A program made the translations under genes and the position numbers. DNA of 64,000 bases from Macrophomina tecta (lineage: Eukaryota; Ascomycota; Dothideomycetes; Botryosphaeriales; Botryosphaeriaceae). The notes beneath the pieces are model-generated. The model had not been told where the DNA came from and ran no database searches. It saw only the letters and a program-made list of their open reading frames with translations. The DNA lies in the NCBI GenBank assembly GCA_024180945.1, contig JAKSGN010000006.1:434001-498000 (forward strand). The letters run 5' to 3'. Positions 1-8,219 of this stretch are shown piece by piece (the first letter of the stretch is position 1; each line of letters starts with the position of its first letter).

Positions 1-1856
1 ACGCTGGCTCGCTCGAATGGATTCCTGAGGCTGAAAAATGATTTTTCACGTTTCAGAATGACACAGATTTCGATGAGCGGTTTGAAACTCCCGGATGCTT
101 GGGAGACACTACTTTCAAGACACGGCGCACTGGAGGTGCTTCTTTACTTTTTACCTTTGGCTTTGGATGAGCCGTCCGAACACCACCACCAGCAGTTCCG
201 TACGATTTACTACTTACTACCTTTGGGAGGACCAAGCGATGTTGATTTTACCGCGCTACTACCCCATATTATCTTTAGTTTTTTTGGGCGGAAGGGCTTG
301 GAGCGAAAAGAAGATTGGCTCTGTGAATTTGACTGGGAAGCCTCATTTGCTCTTCGTAGTTAGGGTGTATCGCGAACGGAGACGACGGCCTGTTGGGTTG
401 GGCTCGTCGTCGCCCTGCTACCGTCGCTGGGTGCAACGGCGCCAGAAGGTCGCTGCGTCACGGCCAGGCGGTTGAATGATATCCTTTTCACACTCAAATC
501 TGATTCCACTTGCACCGGTTGACTCGCAAGGAGAAGCTGAAGTTTATGCAGCGCAAGTAGCCAATGCCTACTCGGGCAAAGGAAGCGGCACTCAGGCCCT
601 ACGGCGCGACGGCACTCCCGTAGCAGGCAGGAGGCGCAGCCGATCAGCGGGGACAACGAGGGTGCTGCATGGCGCGCGTCAGGCCTTTCGAGGCATTGTG
701 CGTGTGAGGCTCGTGGACGGTTCGTCGGCTCCGGTGGTATAGGAGATGCACCGCGCTGTTGGGCCGCGTAGGTCTTCCGCACGCCCATCAGATCGCACGC
801 ATTCGAGTTAAGTACTTCTCGCCGTCACACTTTGTCGGTGTGGAGAGGCGGCGCTCCGGCAGTCGCTCACGTCTTGATGCTCCCAGCCCAACCAGCCCAT
901 CCACTCGCTGATGCGCTGTCGCCCACCACCTCATCAACCCACCTTTTGTCCGAAATGAGCCTTTCGTTTCGACGCTTCAGTGGCGCCGGACGCAAAGTTT
1001 GCCCTTAAAATATCCCGTAGTACCCCGTGGTGCGCGGCAGTCGGCCGACCGATCCGCACTCGGCTCCACCGCGCGCGCGCTTTGGCATCCTGGCGGTGTT
1101 TGATGCTCGAATCTTTCTCGTCTGTCGACACTCAGTCTTCGGACTGTACGAATATGGTGCTGCGCCTCCAACATGGGACGCTCCGCCCCCACACGCAAGG
1201 CTGCCTTCGCCATCAATCCTTCACCTGCGCCATTCGCCATCACTTGAGCAGGCGAAGCAGATCCCTCGACGCGGTCACCCGCCATTTGCGGTCGTGACGT
1301 GACCGCCCACGACCGCCGCTGGCGGCGCGCGCTCAGGGTCTCGAGGTGACGAGCGCGCGCGCTGTGCGGCAGTGGGTCAAGAGTCAGCCCGGTACGTATC
1401 GCTGTCTCTGAACTCCCTTTAGCGCTTATTTGACCGCGGGTTTCTGCGCTGCGCACGTCCGTTTACACCGAGCACTCAGCCCAACTCAGCCGCGTTGTCC
1501 CTCATTTTCAGCACTTTACGCCCGACGATCATCTATGTTTCGAGAGCATGGCGTGTTGTGGGAGGGATTATAAGCTTGAGCCTGTGCCGCCTGCCAGTCT
1601 CTCTTTCCCGTCTTTTCAGCAGAAACTCCCTCTCCCGGCTTGCTGCTTACTTCTGGCCTGCCTCCCTCCCTCGCGCTCACGCATGCTTCATTTTCCTCGC
1701 CACTCGACCGCTTCAGCGAGAACAGTCACGGGTGCTTGACTTCAGTCAAGCACGCAACGAATATAAAATATATTACTTTTCGACAAAATCCATCTCACTT
1801 CGCCACCACGGATTGAGCGTCCTGCCGCGATATCAACCACCACGGCCTCCGCGACC
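1..1856. other. Left-edge stretch without a supported gene
   Basis: Several open frames exist here but none shows a recognisable domain, a credible start context or splice-linked partners, and they overlap one another on both strands as expected for GC-rich non-coding DNA. The last 100 bases are the likely promoter of the next gene: an AT-rich TATA-like stretch at about 1761-1773 lies roughly 85 bp before its start codon, preceded by a pyrimidine-rich stretch at about 1590-1680. Confidence 0.5.
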
Positions 1857-2501
1857 ATGAACGCCGCCATAGCAATGGAAGGCATTCCTTCCATCGACGA
1901 AATCCTCGTCAGCTCCCACGCCGAAGAATCAGCACCAACCGCGACCACCACCTCCACCTCCAGCGCTGTCTACGAAACCGTCGCCACCATCCAAGTTCCG
2001 CCCATCCCTCTCCGCGCCGCACCAGCACAAGCGACCAAGCAACCCCACAGCTCGCACTCGCGGTACTACTCCATCTCCGGCGCCTCCAACGCGTCTTCGA
2101 CGCACCTCCCCGCCATCGCCAACCCCGTCGACAACGAAGCCGGCACCCTCGCCGCGGGCGGCACCGAGCCGCCGCGCCGCCGCTCGCGCTCGCGCTCGCT
2201 CTTCTCCTTCCGCACCTCGTCGTCGACGCGCTCTTCTGCTAACAGCGGCAGTCCGCGGTCGAGCCTCGACTACGGCTCCTTCAACGACGAGGCCGATGAC
2301 GAGGATGCGATGGTGCGGGCGGCGCGGAGGGGCGGAAAGGAGGGTAGTAGGAGTGGGAGCGGGAGTGGTGCTGGCGTGAATCCGTTCAGGAGGAACAGAA
2401 ATAGGAGCAGGGCTAACAGCGTCCATGCGGCGGCAGTGCTGCCGGCGGTGTTGGTGTTGGGGGCTGAGTGCTTCACGCCGGGACATGGTGAGAGGAAGTG
2501 A
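1857..2501 (+). CDS. Ser/Arg-rich low-complexity protein of unknown function (214 aa)
   Basis: This is a single-exon reading frame starting at an ATG in good context (ACC before ATG) about 85 bp downstream of a TATA-like sequence. The first 15 residues (MNAAIAMEGIPSIDE) look structured. The rest is rich in Ser, Thr, Ala and Arg, with an Arg-Ser block near residues 104-125 (RRRSRSRS) followed by an acidic DEADDEDAM segment and a Gly/Ser run near 165. There is no signal peptide or membrane segment and no domain I recognise. A (TC)10 repeat follows the stop. The codon bias and promoter-like element make a real gene plausible, but low complexity leaves room for doubt. An unspliced 3' end is also possible because the last 25 residues are not Ser-rich. 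Confidence 0.5.
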   Translation: MNAAIAMEGIPSIDEILVSSHAEESAPTATTTSTSSAVYETVATIQVPPIPLRAAPAQATKQPHSSHSRYYSISGASNASSTHLPAIANPVDNEAGTLAAGGTEPPRRRSRSRSLFSFRTSSSTRSSANSGSPRSSLDYGSFNDEADDEDAMVRAARRGGKEGSRSGSGSGAGVNPFRRNRNRSRANSVHAAAVLPAVLVLGAECFTPGHGERK

Positions 2502-3565
2502 GATGCCCCCTATCTTCCCTATTTCTCTCTCTCTCTCTCTCTCCCCCATCGCCACTTCCGGGCAGAGGAATAAAAGGGAAATTAGTTACGATCGATGATG
2601 AGAGACAGGGGTTTTCGGGGAATGGATAACCCTGCGTGATGGATGTATTTAGGCTCTTTCTCTCTCTCTCTCTTTTTTTTTTTTTTTTCCTTTATTTCGT
2701 TTGCTCCTCCTCTCTTGCTCGCTTCGCGATCGGAGTTTTTCCCTCGGGATTGGGTGGGGACGACTTTTTTTATTCTTCCCGGCAACGGCGGTTCTCCGGA
2801 GGACGATGGTCCCAAGGGCCTTTCCCAGCTCTCCGCGAGTTTAAAACGTGTACAGGGAAATCCCCAGGTCGAGAGTACAGGGCCGAGAATTCGATGAAGA
2901 ACTGGCGTAGCCTTCGAAAGTCGGGCCAAGGCCACTGGTCAGAATGGCTCTGGGGAAGGGTGGTCGTGGGTGTCAGGAATATGGTTTTAGGCGTTGATAC
3001 CCCGGGCAAACATTATATTGGATACCCAATCAAAAGGCATTTTACATGGTCTACATTGGTCATCCAGAAAAGGCGTAGTACTCATCCGGACACATAGAAG
3101 TTTCCTGCCATAGCCACCTGACATCGCAAGAGTAACAGCCAGCGCAAAACCGGTTAAGACGACTGCACCGCTTACACACAGCGTCGCCATTTTAGACGCC
3201 CAGCAGGCCAAAGCTGCCTACCAGCAACAGCTCATTTAATAACGCTAACGTGAATTGTCAAGCACCCAAGACCCTGACCTAGCACCGACCACGTATATAT
3301 AAATATACACCAACAATCACACTAGCCTCCCACAACCCCCAAGCGCAGGAGCCAAGCACGCAGACCACCTACACCCTACGGCCGAACAAAAAAAAAAAAA
3401 AAAAAGAAGAGGCTTCAGCACGGTCAAAATTTCAGAGCACACGCGCGCGCATGAAACGATAAGACGGTCACTAAGCTCGACCGATTCCTTTAGAGTAAAC
3501 CTTCCAACCTCGGTTCTTTCTTAGGAAGGAGCTAGTAAAACATTAGCACGAGGTGTGTTAAATAT
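2502..3565. other. Intergenic, simple repeats
   Basis: No gene is visible. The stretch contains a (TC)10 run at 2524-2543, a CT-rich run leading into 16 T at 2673-2688, and 18 A at 3388-3405. It ends at the TA target-site copy of the transposon. Confidence 0.6.
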
Positions 3566-3567
3566 TA

Positions 3568-3612
3568 ACGTGGTTGATAACCGAGCTGCGCATACAACCG
3601 AGCTGCGCACCC
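3568..3612 (+). repeat. Left terminal inverted repeat of the Fot1-like element
   Basis: These 45 bases are the exact reverse complement of 5379-5423. Two 14 bp direct repeats lie at 3579-3592 and 3596-3609 (core ACCGAGCTGCGCA). The flanking TA is at 3566-3567. Confidence 0.95.
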
Positions 3613-3680
3613 TACCAATGCCGCGCGACTTTGCAGGCTAATATCTCAACACTACAACAAGCTATTGCAATGCAACAAGT

Positions 3681-5342
3681 TTATTTAGAATTTTTAAATT
3701 CATTAGTATCTAGCTTGCAGGTACGCAAATTGTGTCCTAGCATACCGCAGCGCCCGCAGCGCCTTTGTTGTGTCGCATCCCCACCCGTGCGCGCCCTCTT
3801 CGAAGACTCCCCACCCTCATCCCGCCCACCTACGTTGCTAGGAGCCATCAATTCAGCTGCCTCCTCTGCCGTCAACGACCCTCTAGTCTGGATATACTTC
3901 CTCTTGCCTGATTTCCGCTTGGTTAGAGTCTTATTGGCCTCCCGCAAGTCTGTGATTTCGGCGCGCAACAACACCAGTTCGTGTGCCATCGCTATAGTGC
4001 CTTTTGTTAGCTGAACCACAGCTTCTTTCAAGGAACTTGGCGAAGAACCTGCAGGAGGCGGAATCTTATTAAGGACAAAGGCTGATTGGAAGTCTACTTC
4101 GTGAAGAGTGCGCGGTGTTTTGGGCTCCCAAGGGGTGGTCTCTAGGGCAGGTGGCGTTGGCGTACGAAGCTTCACATCAAGCTTGGATAGCACCGCGTCT
4201 GGGTCTAGTGGGACTAGCCCAGCGCCTCTAAAGCTTGCAAGGATGTTCTCCTTCTTAAAAACCCGGTCGTGAGCTGCCCTGAAGGCTGGGAGGAACTCGG
4301 TCTTAGAGATATGGGTGACGTGCCTGCGCGCCAAGGCCGAGATCTCATCACCGTACGCGCGCTTCAACGGCGAATAGCAACCCACATCAAGTGGCTGCAA
4401 TAGGTGCGACGCGTGTGGGGGCATACAGAGAGCGATAATCCTGTTCTCCCTACAGAGATCCTGGAAATCCTGCGAGTTGTGGCTCTCGTGACCGTCGATT
4501 ATGAGCAGCCGGTGCGTGCCCACGGTACGCGACTTTGTATGCGCGTTAAAATGCTTTAACCACTCGACTCCGAGCTCGTTGGTCGTCCAGCCGTTCTCGG
4601 TGACTCCAATAGGCCAATCCTCGGGCACGAGGCCGTCCTGGTACCAGGTGGAGATGTGCTTCTTGCCTGCGAAGATGATGAAGGGGGGAATCACAGAGCC
4701 GTCGGCACAGATACACTCAATCGCGGTGGTCCACTCGCGATCGCCTGGCTGCACTAATTTCGCTTTGCCGCAGCGTTCTTCTGAGCCTGTAACCACGTAC
4801 CGCGTCGAGATTACACCCATCATAAAGCCAGTCTCGTCAAAGTTGTAGCTGTCTTCATCAAGGATGCCATACTTCGCCTTTATATTGCGCACCAGCTCGA
4901 ACCACCTGCCAATCACCTCTGGATCTTCGTTCAAGGCTCGCTGGCGATCATAGGAACGTGTCATCCGAACCCTGAGCGCAGGCGATCGCTTAATGAGGTT
5001 ATCCACCCAGCGCTTGCCTGTTGGCTTGCCACCCCGCTCTGCTAGCAACCTATCGGCCATTGCTCGCACAGCAAGCTTCGTAGGCGGAAACCCTCTTAAA
5101 TCCTGGTCCAATATACGCTCAACTATCACTAGCTCCTCTTCCTTGCTGAGCTTTCGCCCGTTGGCCTCGCAATCGCGTCGGGGGGTCGCTCCACCGCGTC
5201 GGCTGCGGAGCGTACTTGGGGGAACGGCGTAGAGGGCCGCAGCGCGTCGCTCGCTTAAAGACGCGTTTCGTTTACGAGATTGTATAGCTAGCTTAATTCT
5301 CGCTTCGTTAGAAGATGTCAGTGTGTGGTGTTGTGGATGCAT
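3681..5342 (-). CDS. Fot1/pogo-family transposase with C-terminal zinc knuckle (553 aa)
   Basis: This enzyme would cut and paste the surrounding element at TA sites. The N-terminal 150 residues match the pattern of a fungal psq-type plus CENP-B-type helix-turn-helix DNA-binding region (ALYAVPPSTLRSRRGG early, then GKRWVDNLIKRSPALRVR). The DDE_1 catalytic core follows, with the expected acidic residues visible in YNFDETGF, LLIIDGHESHNS and LLQPLDVGCYSPLKRAY. A Leu-rich coiled segment (LLRAEITDLREANKTL) precedes the end. The C-terminus carries a canonical CX2CX4HX4C knuckle, CGRCGMLGHNLRTC. The frame is open upstream to a TTG inside the terminal repeat, but the first ATG, at 5340-5342, gives the length usual for Fot1 transposases. 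No premature stop is present. Confidence 0.93.
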   Translation of the reverse strand: MHPQHHTLTSSNEARIKLAIQSRKRNASLSERRAAALYAVPPSTLRSRRGGATPRRDCEANGRKLSKEEELVIVERILDQDLRGFPPTKLAVRAMADRLLAERGGKPTGKRWVDNLIKRSPALRVRMTRSYDRQRALNEDPEVIGRWFELVRNIKAKYGILDEDSYNFDETGFMMGVISTRYVVTGSEERCGKAKLVQPGDREWTTAIECICADGSVIPPFIIFAGKKHISTWYQDGLVPEDWPIGVTENGWTTNELGVEWLKHFNAHTKSRTVGTHRLLIIDGHESHNSQDFQDLCRENRIIALCMPPHASHLLQPLDVGCYSPLKRAYGDEISALARRHVTHISKTEFLPAFRAAHDRVFKKENILASFRGAGLVPLDPDAVLSKLDVKLRTPTPPALETTPWEPKTPRTLHEVDFQSAFVLNKIPPPAGSSPSSLKEAVVQLTKGTIAMAHELVLLRAEITDLREANKTLTKRKSGKRKYIQTRGSLTAEEAAELMAPSNVGGRDEGGESSKRARTGGDATQQRRCGRCGMLGHNLRTCKLDTNEFKNSK

Positions 5343-5378
5343 CGCGTTTGAAGGTAGGTAGGATGGATTTTGGTGGTG

Positions 5379-5423
5379 GGGTGCGCAGCTCGGTTGTATG
5401 CGCAGCTCGGTTATCAACCACGT
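5379..5423 (-). repeat. Right terminal inverted repeat of the Fot1-like element
   Basis: This is the exact reverse complement of the left arm and contains the mirrored 14 bp repeats at 5399-5412 and 5382-5395. The TA target copy is at 5424-5425. The transposase start codon lies only about 80 bp inside this end, so promoter and leader must largely be within or beside the repeat. Confidence 0.95.
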
Positions 5424-5564
5424 TAACAGACTTCCTAATTGGCATAAATATATATTTTAATTACTATGCCCACCACGTCAAAATATCTAGATCTAAATCC
5501 CGGAAGTAAGGCTATATACTACCTTATTTCCCCTTCCAGGTCTGCTCGAACAGCTGTTTTACCG

Positions 5565-6594
5565 TCAAAGTCTTAATTTCCGAAAACATCTTGTTTTTGC
5601 CTTTTCTTCTGGCAAATTCAGCTTGCCTGTCGCCATTAGTAGCCCAAAGGAGGCGAACAAGCCCTGCAGCTGCTCCTTGGGAAAGACGGGATAGGTAGCG
5701 ACGTGGCACGGAAGCTCTGTAATTTGGAAGGAATTGAGCTTCTCAATGCTGTCGTAATAAACCTCAAACTTAGACTCTGTATTGCATATTAGACGAGTAA
5801 ATTAATATACTAGAGGAATGTATCTTACCGCGAGCATTTTCTGCGAGCTTAAGAAACTCATTCCAGGTTACTTTGTCACCGATTATGTAGAACTCATCAT
5901 CCCACTTTGGCAGATCAAGTGCCGCGACAACGAGTTTGGCAACGTCATAGCTGTAGGTGAAAACAACCGGCGTGTTTCCGTCTCCGGGAATGGCAGCCAT
6001 CTTGTTCGCTACGTCGACGAATGGGATAACAGGCTGCTGGTAGGACTTGATGTATGGCATGCCCCAGTAATCCATGAAATAGCCATTCTGGAAGCGTGTC
6101 CACTCGAGGTCGGTCTTCTTGAGCTCTTCAACAGCATCAAGCCTCAGTTTTATATGAGGCAACATTGCGAGAGCTCTAGTTACTCGTTAGATAATTTGCT
6201 TATTATAAGCTACTTTCTTCACTTACTCGGAACTGATTGGTATGGCCCACTCGCTGGCAACGAATCTCTTAGTCGGGGATGACTTCGCAGCTGCCCTGAT
6301 CAAATTAATCTGGGCCTGCGCAGAGGTTTCATCCATAACCTGCAACGTGGAGATGACCACTTCGACCTGTTTACTCTCCAGAACTTCTCTTAGTGACTCC
6401 ACAGTGTAGTCCACGGCAAAAGCACTATCCGCAACCTGTTATAAAGTTTAGTAGCCCCACTATAGCATCTTTTAGTAGTAAATGCTTACCTTCCTAGAAA
6501 GAACAACGACTTCATGACGTCCCGATTCCTTTAAGGTATCAATAATGGTCCTGCCAACATTGCCGAGACCTCCAGCAATAGCAACTTTAACCAT
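5565..6594 (-). CDS. NmrA-like NAD(P)-binding reductase, 3' end frameshifted (290 aa as it stands)
   Basis: This is an NmrA-like/isoflavone-reductase-type Rossmann protein; such proteins are atypical short-chain dehydrogenases acting as NADPH-dependent reductases or redox sensors. I place four exons: 6594-6490, 6435-6227, 6175-5829 and 5776-5565, all with GT-AG introns and continuous phase. The N-terminus MVKVAIAGGLGNVGRTI is the nucleotide-binding loop. Later landmarks are KRFVASEWAIP and LEWTRFQNGYFMDYWG, typical of the family. In exon 4 the frame reads KLNLPEEKAK and then loses similarity and stops at 5565-5567. The neighbouring frame continues KNKMFSEIKTLTVKQLF to a stop at 5524, the C-terminus expected for the family. 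A one-base deletion at about 5588-5610 explains this. Substrate is unknown. Confidence 0.8.
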
Positions 6595-8219
6595 AGTGGT
6601 AGCTTTGATGTACGAGATGTAAGTAATAGGTTCCTGATGGGTAGTGATCGTACATTGGTGTACTTTCTCTTGTTCTTAAGTAGTTACATCTTGCTTCGCT
6701 TGGGGCGCCTCGGCCTTCGCCTAGATGCAAGCGCGACTATAGGGCAGGATCACATAATCCACAATAACAAAGAACTAGTTTATTCTATGGGATTCTATTA
6801 TTAAGCTCGGAAGTAAGGGCAACAATAAAAGGTCAAGACTATTGCCAAGCCCAGTCGAACGATGGCTTGCTGTGCCAATCTCTAGGTACGACTAATGCGG
6901 CACCATAACGAAGCTGGACACGTCAGACCGTATCGATGTCGTATGCTTATTAGGTTGCTCATTTACTGCAGTGCGTAGTAATAGTTTTTTAGGCTAAGCA
7001 GAGGCGGATGTGGCATTTCGCCGGCTTCCGCGCGATATACATGTCGGGATAAACCTACATTAAAAATGCCCGATGGATTAATCCTACCTCCTTGTGGCTT
7101 CCTCGGCAACCTAAGCATCCGAAGGGCCGAAGCATTGAGGAAGTCTCTGTATATATAACTCTATAATATTTTTCTTAACGCCCTTAAGGCTAATTCCCAC
7201 TAATTTCTTTATTAATCAACTTTTCTTTTCTCGTTTGGAGTTTCACCAGTGAGGTTCAACAGAAAGGCGTCTGCATGCCCACACACCATGGCCGAATTTG
7301 GCAGATGACACACATATCCAGCCACGAACATTGATTAGGATCTTCGAAGAGTTGTCAACATGCCGTCGGGTGTAGTGGCCGCCTCAACGAGCAGTGTTTC
7401 AGCACCGCGATCAATAACAGTCCAACTGCTGGCAGATCACCAAGACATACGGTCAGGCACGAGGTAAGAAAACATTAGCAGCCCATGAAGCAATCAATAT
7501 TCCATCTAGGATACATTACAAACCCATTTAAGAGCCTCCGACCAGCAAAGACTATATCCTGAGCCACCGTCAGAAACCTTCACTATCGCCAAGACACCCA
7601 CCCACATCCTGATCCCCAAAAATACTGTGAAGTGCTTTCCCATGTAAAAAGTTTTCACAAGAAAGAAGATGGCTACCAGGAAGAAGAAAAACAAAAACGA
7701 AAATGAATTAGGTTCCCGAGCCAGATCCGTCCGAAAGAAAACGAAATAAGGAAAGAAATTGAGATAAACTGAGGGATGACCATAGGAAACCAAACCCGAT
7801 GAATGGAGACATAGAGATTGCTTGCTTGCAGCGCTTGCTTGACTTCGCTTGATCTGATTTGCCTTCCCTTCATCCATTTCCAGTCATATCATTGTCATGG
7901 TCGTAACTTCGTCAAAGCAGCTCATTGGGAGGGTATCATGTGAGCTCAATGCTGTACTGATTTGCAATTGTAATTTTACCGAAGCAAAAGCATTCTGTCT
8001 GCCGCGTTTGTATGGAATCCAGTTGAGAGATTAAAAACGGTGGTTGAACCACAGAGGCCCTGGAACCGGTGTTCGGAGGACCATGCGATCGAGAAGAGGA
8101 TTCAAAATTTTCGGGTGCGCAGACAAACTTGAGTGTAGAGTGCAGTAAAGCACCCTGGACTGATTTAATGTGTCACCGACATTGTCGGCGAGATGAGAAA
8201 TCGAACACGCTTTTGCGCA
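6595..8219. other. AT-rich stretch with promoter-like motifs and a possible 5' gene stub
   Basis: The base composition is visibly more AT-rich than the flanks. The stretch holds a palindromic CGG-N3-CCG at 7022-7030, further CGG and CCG triplets at 7104-7129, and a TATA-like GTATATATAA at about 7149-7158. These would suit a plus-strand promoter bound by a Zn2Cys6 factor. An ATG at 7360 opens a short frame (MPSGVVAASTSSVSAP at its start) ending at a GTAAGA donor-like site near 7474, after which nothing coding follows. I read this as the 5' remnant of a lost gene divergent from the NmrA-like gene. The remainder to 8219 shows nothing. Confidence 0.35.

Larger units (their letters stand above)
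3568..5423 (-). mobile_element. Complete Fot1/pogo-like DNA transposon (1856 bp)
   Basis: The element is bounded by perfect 45 bp terminal inverted repeats at 3568-3612 and 5379-5423. Identity runs a few bases further inward with one mismatch. TA dinucleotides flank both ends (3566-3567 and 5424-5425), as expected for Tc1/mariner-superfamily target duplication. The ends begin ACGT, a pattern I associate with Fot1/Tan-type fungal elements. Each arm contains two copies of a 14 bp direct repeat separated by 3 bp. One uninterrupted transposase gene fills most of the interior on the minus strand. With perfect ends and no stop codon or frameshift, the copy looks recent and may be autonomous. It sits about 100 bp downstream of the 3' end of an NmrA-like gene. 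Confidence 0.93.

Noticed and set aside
977..1456. 159-residue minus-strand frame
   Set aside because: Arg/Ala-rich with overlapping frames on the other strand, no domain and no splice-linked partners.
3574..4014. Plus-strand frame beginning in the left terminal repeat
   Set aside because: It overlaps the transposase gene in antisense; the shared first residues come only from the inverted repeat.
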